From CAZTHK01 sp964613215 (GTDB lineage Bacteria > Krumholzibacteriota > Krumholzibacteriia > Krumholzibacteriales > CAZTHK01): a stretch of 25,532 nucleotides of DNA. The stretch covers positions 1-25,532 of the forward strand of contig CAZTHK010000032.1 in the NCBI GenBank assembly GCA_964613215.1, read 5' to 3'. The stretch's first letter is position 1; each line of letters starts with the position of its first letter. Position numbers and translations under genes: made by a program. The notes under the pieces are model-generated. The model made no database searches and was not told the DNA's origin. It saw only the letters and a list, made by a program, of their open reading frames with translations. This document shows positions 16,220-23,020 of the stretch, piece by piece.

Positions 16220-18016
16220 TCATTCAGGCAAGTCAGAACGGCTGGCGGGAAGAATCACTGAAAAGACGCTGCCCCTTCCCGGCTCACTTTCCACCTTCAC
16301 CTCTCCACCGTGAATCCTGATTATATGCTTCACTATGGCAAGCCCCAGGCCGGTCCCCCCCAGTTTCCTGCTCCTGGCCTTGTCCACCCGGTAGAATCTT
16401 TCAAAAATCCTGGAGAGATGTTCCCGCCCGATTCCGCAGCCATGATCGGTCACGTCGATCCTCACTTCCCCCTCTGCCTGGCTGACCATTATTTCTACAC
16501 TGCTTCCACTCTCACTGTACTTGATAGCATTATCTATCAGATTCCTCAGTGCCTGCTCCAGCAGATCGCCCTTTACACTGGCATACACTTCTTCCGGGCA
16601 CTCCAGGTTCAGCGAGATATTCTTCTCGAAAGCCATACTCCGGACACTCTCCACAGCCCCCACTGCAACCTTTTGGATATTACGCTCACTTAACTCCAGT
16701 TCACCTATCCCCTCATCCTGGTCGAGGCGGGAGAGCAGCAGAAGGTCTTCTATCATGGCATTCATTCTTTCCGCCTGGCGGGCGATTATCTTCAGAAAAC
16801 GGTCAGCGTCCCTGGGATCAACCTCTCCCTCCAACAGTGTTTCGGTAAATCCCTTTATGGAGGTTACCGGAGTCTTAAGCTCGTGGGAAACATTGGCAAC
16901 GAAATCACGTCTCATGTTCTCAAGCTTATTCATTCTGGTAATATCATCGAGCACAACCACCGCCCCCCTGCTCTCCCCCGATGAATCCATCAGCTCTGTC
17001 CCGTGTATCTTGTAGTATCTCTCTCCGTCTTCCCGGTGAAATACTATCTTCTCCTCCGTTGGAACCCGGCTGGACAGTGATCTGGCAATAAAGTTCTGAA
17101 GATCCGGCTTGCGTATCACTTCATATATGGTCTTGCCCTTCACCTCCGCCGAATCCACACCCAGCATACCGGCGGCGGCCCGGTTTATATCAATAATAGT
17201 CTCATCACTGTCAACCGCTATTACCCCCTCCACCAGGCTGTAGAACACTGAATTCTTGTCATCCCGCTGCCTCAGTACAGTCTTCATACGTTCCTGAAGT
17301 TTATGAGCCATTCCATTAGCTATTTCAGCCAATCTCCTGGTCTCCGCCGGCCCTTCACCCGCCGCCAGCCTGTACTCCAGCCGGTCATTGGCAAAATGCT
17401 CGAATCCCTTACCCAGCTCCTCCAGGGGGTGGCTGATCTTGCGTGAAACGATAAAGCTTAACAGTGCTGCAAGCACTACCCCAATAAACCCACCCCAGAA
17501 AATCCTGCCGTACATCGCTCCCAGGCTTTCTTCCATAGATGAAAGGGGAAGAGACACTCTCAGCGCCCCCACTATATCTCCCTTTTCAATTACCGGTATG
17601 GCCAGGTACATGAAGTTCCGCTTGAGGGTTCCGCTGTATCTGACCGACTCCCCGGTCCTCCCCGCCAGAGCTCCGATAAACTCAGGACGGTCGGAATGGT
17701 TCTCCATCCTGGAGGGGGCTTCCTCAGAATCACATACCACTTTTCCGGAGGGGAGAATTACTGTAACCCTCACCCCGGCTACCGATGCCGTAGAATAGCA
17801 GAAACTATCCAGCCGGTTTATCTCTTTACCCTCTTCCAGCAGGTCAGAGACCCGCCGCTCGATAAGCTCGGCTCTGATCTTCAGATTGTTACGCGTGTTT
17901 TCAAAGTAATGATTCCTGAATGTCCGGGAAATGTACCATCCCACCCCTACCACCGATACCAGGATAAGAAGAATGAACCATGGATAGATATGCCAGAAGA
18001 GCCCCCTTCGCCTCAT
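16220..18016 (-). CDS. phoR: PhoR, phosphate-sensing histidine kinase
   Basis: The 598-residue membrane kinase of the PhoBR system. The first membrane helix is about 10-29, an extracytoplasmic domain spans about 30-168 (with VRVTVILPSGKVVCDSE and NFMYLAIPVI of the PhoR/CitA-like sensor fold), and the second helix is about 170-190. Then follow HAMP (about 190-250), PAS (about 255-365), the dimerisation/phosphoacceptor domain with His378 in VSHELKTPVTS, and the ATPase domain with N (NLIDNAIKYSE), G1 (DHGCGIG), F (FERFYR) and G2 (GGTGLGLAI) boxes. All elements are present. Its ATG overlaps the phoB stop by four bases (ATGA), so the two are translationally coupled. The ribosome binding site GGGAG lies within the end of phoB. 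Confidence 0.95.
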   Translation of the reverse strand: MRRRGLFWHIYPWFILLILVSVVGVGWYISRTFRNHYFENTRNNLKIRAELIERRVSDLLEEGKEINRLDSFCYSTASVAGVRVTVILPSGKVVCDSEEAPSRMENHSDRPEFIGALAGRTGESVRYSGTLKRNFMYLAIPVIEKGDIVGALRVSLPLSSMEESLGAMYGRIFWGGFIGVVLAALLSFIVSRKISHPLEELGKGFEHFANDRLEYRLAAGEGPAETRRLAEIANGMAHKLQERMKTVLRQRDDKNSVFYSLVEGVIAVDSDETIIDINRAAAGMLGVDSAEVKGKTIYEVIRKPDLQNFIARSLSSRVPTEEKIVFHREDGERYYKIHGTELMDSSGESRGAVVVLDDITRMNKLENMRRDFVANVSHELKTPVTSIKGFTETLLEGEVDPRDADRFLKIIARQAERMNAMIEDLLLLSRLDQDEGIGELELSERNIQKVAVGAVESVRSMAFEKNISLNLECPEEVYASVKGDLLEQALRNLIDNAIKYSESGSSVEIMVSQAEGEVRIDVTDHGCGIGREHLSRIFERFYRVDKARSRKLGGTGLGLAIVKHIIRIHGGEVKVESEPGRGSVFSVILPASRSDLPE

Positions 18017-18705
18017 CGCGGCTCCCTGAATTTGTAACCAACTCCCCTGACCGTCTCCACCAGATTGCCAAAGGAGCCGAGCTTCTTTCTAAGCCCCGCT
18101 ATATGTACATCCACCGACCTGTCGGTTACCGGATAGCCATACCCCCGGGAGGCCTCGATTATCTGCTGCCTGGTAAAGACCCAGCCCGGCCTTCTGGCCA
18201 GGTAGTGCAGAATATGAAATTCGGTGGCGGTCAGGCTCCTGGGCTTTCCCTCTATCAGCACTTCATGCCTGCCCGGATGAATAACCAGATCCCCCAGCTC
18301 TATCACATCATCCTCCCCTATGGACTGTTTCTGCTTCCTGCGGAGCACTGCCTTCACCCGGGCGGCAAGCACCCGGGGACTGAAAGGTTTGGATACATAA
18401 TCATCCGCACCCAGCTCCAGCCCGGCGACTACATCCGCCTCCTCACCCTTGGCGGTAAGCATTACTATGGGAATGCCAGCAAGATCCTCATCCTTCTTCA
18501 GTATCTTGCATACCTCCAGGCCATCCACACCGGGAAGCATCAGATCGAGTACAATAAGATCGGGGGAATCCCTCCTTACCGCCGAGAGGGCATCCTCACC
18601 AGTGGTAACACAATTCACCCTGAATCCGTCCCTCTCCAGGTTGTATCTGACCAGCTCCAGTATATCCTCCTCATCATCCACCACCAGGATATCTTCGTGA
18701 GCCAT
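18013..18705 (-). CDS. phoB: PhoB, phosphate regulon response regulator
   Basis: The 230-residue OmpR-family regulator has an intact receiver: acidic pair DD (10-11), phosphoacceptor Asp54 in LIVLDLMLPG, Thr84 in VMLTAKGEE, and Lys106 in DDYVSKPFSP. The C-terminal winged helix (about 130-230) includes LTATEFHILHYLARRPGWVFTRQQI and the recognition helix in TDRSVDVHIAGLRKKLG. It should bind the direct repeats at 16095-16133 when phosphorylated by PhoR. ATG 18705 follows GGGGAGA. I see no matching boxes directly upstream of phoB itself, so autoregulation is not evident. Between it and the tRNA gene is a weak stem (18744-18774). Confidence 0.95.
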   Translation of the reverse strand: MAHEDILVVDDEEDILELVRYNLERDGFRVNCVTTGEDALSAVRRDSPDLIVLDLMLPGVDGLEVCKILKKDEDLAGIPIVMLTAKGEEADVVAGLELGADDYVSKPFSPRVLAARVKAVLRRKQKQSIGEDDVIELGDLVIHPGRHEVLIEGKPRSLTATEFHILHYLARRPGWVFTRQQIIEASRGYGYPVTDRSVDVHIAGLRKKLGSFGNLVETVRGVGYKFREPR

Positions 18706-18782
18706 TAAATTCTCCCCCTGATAAAAACGGTCTCTTTCAGCACCACCTTGGAAAAGAATGAATTTTCCCTGGTGATATAAAC

Positions 18783-18860
18783 TGGTCGGGGCGACTGGAT
18801 TTGAACCAGCGACTTCCTGCTCCCAAAGCAGGCGCGCTAACCGGGCTGCGCTACGCCCCG
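18783..18860 (-). tRNA. tRNA-Pro (UGG anticodon)
   Basis: Read on the minus strand, the acceptor stem CGGGGCG (18860-18854) pairs with CGCCCCG (18793-18787). These are followed by discriminator A and an encoded CCA (18785-18783). The anticodon arm CTGCT-TTGGGAG-AGCAG type loop carries UGG, which reads proline codons. The T arm contains GGTTCAAATCC. The gene is complete, with phoB 77 bases downstream on the same strand. Confidence 0.95.
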
Positions 18861-18870
18861 ATGTTAATAT

Positions 18871-18902
18871 TTTATATAATTAATCCCTGTTTCTCAATAC
18901 AA
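18871..18902 (-). promoter_or_regulatory. Candidate promoter of the tRNA-Pro gene
   Basis: On the minus strand TTGTAT (18902-18897) is followed after 17 bases by TTATAT (18879-18874), within an AT-rich tract. Initiation near 18867 would give a leader of a few bases before the tRNA. The hexamers are not consensus and overlapping alternatives exist. Confidence 0.4.
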
Positions 18903-19372
18903 TTATGAACCAGGGCGCTAAGTTATAGTTAAATCAAGCGCTTAACTCCGGGAGTATAACGAATCCCGGAACTTATTATTTCAAATTCCGGCAAAAATCA
19001 AGACAATTATCAACCATTAACTCACAAACTTATCCATCCGTAGAGGAAGGGAAATAACAATAAGATTTTAGCCCCGGGCTTCTTATGGTTTATGAATGCG
19101 GTAAAACAGCTCCAGGTTTAGCAGTTATGGTTGTTATCTTATAAAGATACATACAGGTGTCATAGATTGCTGCTATTTTATATATCATCGGGGCTCGAAA
19201 TTAACCTCAATCCGTAAATAATATTTTCGCCCCGGCTTCATTCCGGTTAGTCCATACCTCTATCCATGTGATCCCGCAAATTTGTTAACACCACCGGCTG
19301 TGGTGGGATGAACTACAGCATGGTGCAGGTACGCCGCCGGATCTACAGCCTGTATCTCTGGTCCGGCCACTA
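18903..19372. other. Intergenic stretch without a recognised gene
   Basis: I see no supported gene here. A perfect 7-bp stem (TCCGGGA 18947-18953 with TCCCGGA 18964-18970, ten-base loop) and a 6-bp stem (CACCAC 19289-19294 with GTGGTG 19300-19305) are present. Neither is followed by a T run. The second lies about 70 bases past the glycosyltransferase stop and could help to end that transcript. Confidence 0.4.
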
Positions 19373-20611
19373 TCATTTTGACGCATTGAGGTTAACTGCC
19401 TCCCGGTAGATATTCATGATCCGGCGGTAATGGAACTCCCTGTGATAAAGCTTCTCAGCCTTCTCACGGGCCCTTCTGCCCATTTTTTTTCTTTCTTCTC
19501 CATCCTTCAACATCTTCTTCAGGCTATCGGCGCAGGATTCCACATTCTCCATGGTGAACAGATAGCCGTTTACTCCGTCATCCACCATCTCGGGTATACC
19601 GCCGGTGCGGGCCGCTACCACCGGAACACCCGCTGCAAACGACTCCATAATGGAGAAGGGAAGATTTTCATACCACCTCGACGGCAGAACGGTAAACTGT
19701 GCCCGTGAGACCGTCTCCCTTAATTTATCCCCCGAGAGGTGCCCCAGAAACTCTACCTCCCCATCTTCCAGACTTCCTGCCAGCTCTTCCAGGGCCGGCC
19801 GTTCCGGCCCGGATCCGGCTATCTTAAGTTTACCCTCCCCCACCATCGCCACAGCCCTGATCAGTATATCCACCCCCTTCTCGGGCAGTAGGCGGCCGAA
19901 GTACAGATAATAATCACTTTCCCCGTCGGGGTTGTATTTATCCAGATCGATAAAGTTAGGCAGTGTCACAATCTTTTCCTGAGAAAATCCTCCCTCTATC
20001 AATTTATTCCTGAGGAATTCGCTGGGGGCGATAAAGCGCTCTATCATGTTCCTGATCCCCTTCATGCGTTCGTAGTACGCCGACAGCATGGCAATAAAGC
20101 TGGCTGCAATACTGCCCTTCTTGCAGCGGTGAAGCAGAACATTGCAGAAATGCCCCCCCATACAACGCTCGCAGATCTCTCCCCCGGTGAGGAAGGAACT
20201 GTTGGGGCACAGCTGCCGGTAATCGTGCATGGTCCATACTATGGGTATCCCCCTCTTCCTTAAAGGAGCGACTATGGAAGTGGTCAGATGCTCATGGATG
20301 TTATGAAAATGTGCTATATCCGGCCTGGTCTCATCAGCCAGAGATGCAATTTTCCCGGCCGCTTCCCGGTTGTGTATGCTCCGCCGCAGCACCGTACAGG
20401 CGGCGGAGGCTGATTTTTCTCTAAGAAGGTCAGGAAAATCAATCTCACTGATAAAATAACGCGCATAGGGAGTGGATATATTATCGGGATGCTGCATGGA
20501 GAAGGGAATAACCTCCTGTCCCTTATCCTCCAGAAGACGGGACAGATTGAGCATATAGGTGCTGTCGCCTCCCCGGTAGAAGTAGAATTTCTGCACCATC
20601 AGTATACGCAC
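19373..20611 (-). CDS. GT4-type glycosyltransferase
   Basis: The 412-residue GT-B fold enzyme starts at GTG 20611 and should transfer a sugar from a nucleotide donor to a lipid or polysaccharide acceptor at the inner membrane. The N-terminal domain begins MRILMVQKFYFYRGGDSTYMLNL and contains PDIAHFHNIHEHLT. The donor-binding half carries YYLYFGRLLPEKGVDILIRAV, KIAGSGP and the EX7E-type segment EN-LPFSIMESFAAGVPVVAARTGGIPEMV. A cysteine cluster at about 136-175 (CPNSSFL ... CERCMGGHFC ... RCKKGS) resembles the Cys-rich loop in a subset of GT4 enzymes and may bind metal. The gene stands alone between the tRNA and an outer-membrane protein gene, so the substrate cannot be deduced. Confidence 0.9.
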   Translation of the reverse strand: MRILMVQKFYFYRGGDSTYMLNLSRLLEDKGQEVIPFSMQHPDNISTPYARYFISEIDFPDLLREKSASAACTVLRRSIHNREAAGKIASLADETRPDIAHFHNIHEHLTTSIVAPLRKRGIPIVWTMHDYRQLCPNSSFLTGGEICERCMGGHFCNVLLHRCKKGSIAASFIAMLSAYYERMKGIRNMIERFIAPSEFLRNKLIEGGFSQEKIVTLPNFIDLDKYNPDGESDYYLYFGRLLPEKGVDILIRAVAMVGEGKLKIAGSGPERPALEELAGSLEDGEVEFLGHLSGDKLRETVSRAQFTVLPSRWYENLPFSIMESFAAGVPVVAARTGGIPEMVDDGVNGYLFTMENVESCADSLKKMLKDGEERKKMGRRAREKAEKLYHREFHYRRIMNIYREAVNLNASK

Positions 20612-21135
20612 ATCAATACCTGCCTGGTCCGGGCATGAATAAAATCCCCTTCATCCCCCGCAACAGCATATCTGAAACAGTTATCCACATGGATCACAAA
20701 TTTAGTCGAAATAGCCGGGAATTTCAAAGAAAAGCTTCAACCGGCGAAGTATATTGTAAGAATCAAATCTGAACTCACCGGGAAATATCCACTCCTCTCC
20801 AGGTTTCAATATTTAACATGAGTAATTCCCAAACGAGTTTTAGCATGTCTGAAAGTCGACCATCAGATAACGGTGGCTGTACAGGCTATTATTGGCCGGG
20901 CCTGATCAGGCGGCTGAAAGGCAAATGGCGAATATTGATAATTCTTCAAAGAGCTTGTGCTCAGCAGCCGCGGCTAATAATTCCGTGAATTATTCCGGTT
21001 AAAATATTTCCGGCAATCAAGAAAGCCTGCCGGCCCGGCCGGTCTTGCATGAATTCAGCAGCTGGCGGACATCTTGGGAGCTGAATATAACGGCGGACGG
21101 TTCACAGAATCGTATACCTGACAACAATAAACAGC
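20612..21135. other. Intergenic stretch with hairpins and a diverged repeat, no recognised gene
   Basis: No supported gene. It contains copy B of the diverged repeat (20887-20917, see 9514-9556), a perfect AATAATTC/GAATTATT hairpin (20976-20983 with 20987-20994, three-base loop) and a short GC palindrome CCGGCCCGGCCGG (about 21032). A single TTATCCACA (20681-20689) matches a DnaA box, but nothing else suggests an origin. Confidence 0.4.
20875..20917 (+). repeat. Diverged intergenic repeat, copy B
   Basis: This is the second copy of the element at 9514-9556, in the same orientation. The core TGATCAGGCG with a TATTATTG 16 bases upstream is shared. The copies sit 11 kb apart in unrelated gene contexts. 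Confidence 0.3.
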
Positions 21136-21164
21136 TTGACTATAAGCCCCGGTTTTATTATAAA
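21136..21164 (+). promoter_or_regulatory. Sigma70-like promoter of the small outer-membrane protein gene
   Basis: TTGACT (21136-21141) and TATAAA (21159-21164) are 17 bp apart. Initiation near 21171 would give a leader of about 40 bases before the TTG start at 21212. Confidence 0.7.
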
Positions 21165-21211
21165 AAACACATAATTTGGATATATTTAAACCTCTTGATA
21201 CGGAGGACCCC

Positions 21212-21793
21212 TTGAAAGGAAAAACGGTAATCGCAGGTATCCTTATCACGTTTTCCCTAATGATATTGACCGCCGGGCAGGCATTTTCCCAGGCTACAGT
21301 GGATCAGGGAGTTATTCATTTCGGCGCCTCCTTCAACAAGGCTTTTGTGGACGATGTAGAATCCCCATTCGCAGGGGCAGATGTATTTGTGGGAAAGATG
21401 TTTACCAACAACCTTTTCTTCGGGTTCAGCTCAGGGTACGATGTAGTTTCCTTTAATAAAAGCGGCGATCTCTACGAAAGATTCGGGGTTGTTCCGGTGC
21501 TGGTCAAGGCGGCATACTTCAAGAAGCTGAGCAGGATGCTGCAGTTCTATGTCTCCGCAGGAGGAGGGCTTTACCGCACTCTGCCCCATCTGGGGGGAAG
21601 CACAGTGGGAGGTATATCCGAAGCTTCCACCGAATTCGGAGGGTCAATATCGGTCGGCCTGGACTACTGGTTCCTTCTGACCACCGGAGTTGGCTTTTCG
21701 GTAGAATATCATACCTTCAACAATCCAGTCGATGATATAAGAACCTTTCAATACCTCTCAGCCAGGATCGACTACTGCCTGATCAAGTTCTGA
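21212..21793 (+). CDS. Small outer-membrane beta-barrel protein
   Basis: I choose TTG 21212 because GGAGGA (21202-21207) lies just upstream; the frame stays open to a TTG at 21176, but that would add 12 residues ahead of the signal peptide. The 193-residue product has a signal peptide (MKGKTVIAGILITFSLMILTAGQAFSQA). Eight or so amphipathic strands follow, ending in FQYLSARIDYCLIKF with a C-terminal Phe, as in OmpA/OmpX-like eight-stranded barrels. Segments such as GADVFVGKMFTNNLFFGFSSGYD and LQFYVSAGGGLYRTL show the Gly/aromatic alternation of barrel strands. A peptidoglycan-binding domain is absent. Function is unknown. It has its own promoter and is followed by the separate promoter of the trp leader. 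Confidence 0.75.
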   Translation: MKGKTVIAGILITFSLMILTAGQAFSQATVDQGVIHFGASFNKAFVDDVESPFAGADVFVGKMFTNNLFFGFSSGYDVVSFNKSGDLYERFGVVPVLVKAAYFKKLSRMLQFYVSAGGGLYRTLPHLGGSTVGGISEASTEFGGSISVGLDYWFLLTTGVGFSVEYHTFNNPVDDIRTFQYLSARIDYCLIKF

Positions 21794-21821
21794 GAGGACC
21801 GGATTCCAGAGTAAATTGCTC

Positions 21822-21850
21822 TTGACTCATAAGTTGGATTAGTCTACAAT
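21822..21850 (+). promoter_or_regulatory. Sigma70-like promoter of the trp leader transcript
   Basis: TTGACT (21822-21827) and TACAAT (21845-21850) are separated by exactly 17 bp. Initiation near 21857 would start the RNA about 16 bases before the leader peptide start codon, with GGAAA-type ribosome binding sequence (21866-21870) in between. Confidence 0.8.
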
Positions 21851-21872
21851 ATATATAAGTAGAAAGGAAAAG

Positions 21873-21974
21873 ATGAGTTATAGTACCTCTGCAATTATGG
21901 TTGACTTTAAAGCCGGTTCCGGTTGGTGCTGGTGGTGGCGGAACTACAACCATAGTGGGAGGACACTCATCTGA
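21873..21974 (+). CDS. trpL: Tryptophan-rich leader peptide of a trp attenuator
   Basis: A 33-codon ORF starts at ATG 21873 after AGAAAGGAAA and ends at TGA 21972-21974. Its core is G-S-G-W-C-W-W-W-R: four Trp codons among five (21924-21938). A protein of this composition is not expected to have its own function. Instead, a ribosome short of Trp-tRNA would stall here. The Trp codons lie in the loop of a short stem (GTTCCG 21917-21922 with CGGAAC 21939-21944). The stop codon is 31 bases before the terminator stem. The E. coli trp leader has only two adjacent Trp codons, so this one should be a sensitive sensor. The sequence is seen directly; the regulatory role rests on the well-known trp attenuation mechanism. 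Confidence 0.88.
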   Translation: MSYSTSAIMVDFKAGSGWCWWWRNYNHSGRTLI

Positions 21975-22037
21975 TATATTGAAATAAAATCAAATCGAGA
22001 GATCAGCCCACTATGAAATTCATAGTGGGCTTTTTTT
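21896..22037 (+). promoter_or_regulatory. Transcription attenuator with alternative RNA folds
   Basis: Four segments behave as in classic attenuators. Segment 1, TATGGTTG (21896-21903), pairs with CAACCATA (21947-21954) in segment 2. Segment 2, CATAGTGGG (21951-21959), pairs perfectly with segment 3, CCCACTATG (22007-22015), to make the antiterminator. Segment 3 pairs equally well with segment 4, CATAGTGGGC (22021-22030), to make the terminator. A ribosome stalled on the Trp codons (21924-21938) would cover segment 1, free segment 2 and allow readthrough. All pairings are perfect Watson-Crick. Confidence 0.88.
22006..22037 (+). terminator. Intrinsic terminator of the trp attenuator
   Basis: GCCCACTATG (22006-22015) and CATAGTGGGC (22021-22030) form a perfect 10-bp stem with loop AAATT, followed at once by seven T residues (22031-22037). 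It lies 41 bases before the TTG start of the next gene, so it must be read through for expression of the operon. Confidence 0.95.
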
Positions 22038-22077
22038 ATGTCTGAAGTCCGCAATTTTGATCAGGAGAGTACATCCC

Positions 22078-22917
22078 TTGAAGGAAAATAACAATCAACT
22101 CAAAATCGGAGAGCTGCCGGAAGTCTCTATTGTACCAGCCGGGGAAATCCTATTTCACGAGGAACCCGACCCGCAAAGGGTAGCAGTCCTGGTCCGGCGC
22201 TTCAAACGGGATGGAGTACTTAAAAACCCCCCCATCGTAGCCAAGGCGAAGAATGAGTCACGACTCATCCTGCTGGATGGTGCCAACCGGGTGACCGCCC
22301 TGACCCGGTTGGCCCTCCGGGATGTGCTGGTTCAGCAGATCGGGCTGGATGATCCCGGACTGAAGATACTTCAGTGGCACCACGCCATCGAACACCTGAG
22401 CCGGGAAGAGCTCATCTCCCGGGCAGAAAAAATCGAGGGGTTGACCATTTCACAGACCGGTCCAGGTTCTTCCGGAGATAATTTCCTCTGCCGGATCACC
22501 TTCGCAGACCGTACCGGGGTCACCCTCCTTCCGGAGGGTGATATATTCACCCGGGCAGGACTTCTGAAGCAGTTCACCGATCTGTACCACAAACAGTCTC
22601 TAATGGACCGGGTAAGCTACACCAATATGGACCACCTCCGGAAAAACTATCAGAATTTTACCGCCCTGGTCATCTTCAAGACATTCTCCAAGAGGGATAT
22701 CATAGCACTTGCCGGGGCAAATATGCGCCTGGCCAGCGGGGTTACCAGGGTGCAGCTTCCCAAGAGAGCCCTTAACTTCAATCTTGACCTGGAAATGCTT
22801 AACTCGAATAAGTCTCTGGAGGAGAAGAACCGCTGGCTGGAAGAGAACATCCGCAAGAGAATATTGCAGAAATCAATACGATTCTACCATGAACCAACAT
22901 TCTTTTTCGATGAATGA
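22078..22917 (+). CDS. ParB-fold protein resembling free-serine kinases (SerK/SbnI-like)
   Basis: I choose TTG 22078, eight bases after AGGAGAG (22063-22069); the frame extends to a TTG at 22057, upstream of that site. The 279-residue product has an N-terminal ParB/Srx-like domain (about 14-95): VSIVPAGEILFHEEPDPQRV, LVRRFKRDGVLKNPPIVA and LILLDGANRVTALTRLAL. The layout matches SerK (archaeal ADP-dependent serine kinase) and SbnI (staphylococcal serine kinase), with HEE (27-29) where the family has an active-site acidic residue and DGANR (67-71) in place of the usual DGHHR. The rest (about 96-279, including LASGVTRVQLPKRALNFNLDLEML) has no helix-turn-helix that I can see, so it is not a plasmid-partition ParB. 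The gene is first behind the Trp attenuator and before trpB2. A role in making O-phosphoserine is inference; a regulatory ParB-like protein is the main alternative. Confidence 0.7.
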   Translation: MKENNNQLKIGELPEVSIVPAGEILFHEEPDPQRVAVLVRRFKRDGVLKNPPIVAKAKNESRLILLDGANRVTALTRLALRDVLVQQIGLDDPGLKILQWHHAIEHLSREELISRAEKIEGLTISQTGPGSSGDNFLCRITFADRTGVTLLPEGDIFTRAGLLKQFTDLYHKQSLMDRVSYTNMDHLRKNYQNFTALVIFKTFSKRDIIALAGANMRLASGVTRVQLPKRALNFNLDLEMLNSNKSLEEKNRWLEENIRKRILQKSIRFYHEPTFFFDE

Positions 22918-22935
22918 ATACCAGGAGGTGAGAAC

Positions 22936-22965
22936 ATGAATAGCCTGTTCTGGCAAGTCATCTGA
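22936..22965 (+). CDS. Possible nine-codon translated ORF between the kinase-like gene and trpB2
   Basis: ATG 22936 lies seven bases after a perfect AGGAGG (22923-22928), the best ribosome binding site in this operon, yet the frame closes after nine codons (M-N-S-L-F-W-Q-V-I). It contains one Trp codon (22951-22953). It could be a small leader affecting trpB2 translation 56 bases further on, or a remnant. No strong hairpin follows. Confidence 0.3.
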   Translation: MNSLFWQVI

Positions 22966-23020
22966 GCAGTTTTAAGGCATCAACTGGTAACCAAGGCAAT
23001 TTAAAAGCGAGGATGACAAG

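Noticed and set aside
19321..19410. Short + strand ORF starting at ATG 19321 near the end of the glycosyltransferase gene
   Set aside because: It has no ribosome binding site and overlaps a well-supported gene on the other strand.
20681..20689. TTATCCACA, a perfect DnaA box (another at 11141-11149 inside pstB)
   Set aside because: Single, scattered copies without a cluster, an AT-rich unwinding region or dnaA/dnaN nearby do not indicate an origin.
21857..22037. T-box or TRAP-type control of the trp leader
   Set aside because: No T-box sequence and no series of (G/U)AG triplets are seen. The Trp-rich ORF and alternative stems explain the leader better.
22057..22077. Earlier TTG start for the kinase-like gene
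   Set aside because: It lies upstream of the AGGAGAG site, which is correctly spaced for TTG 22078.
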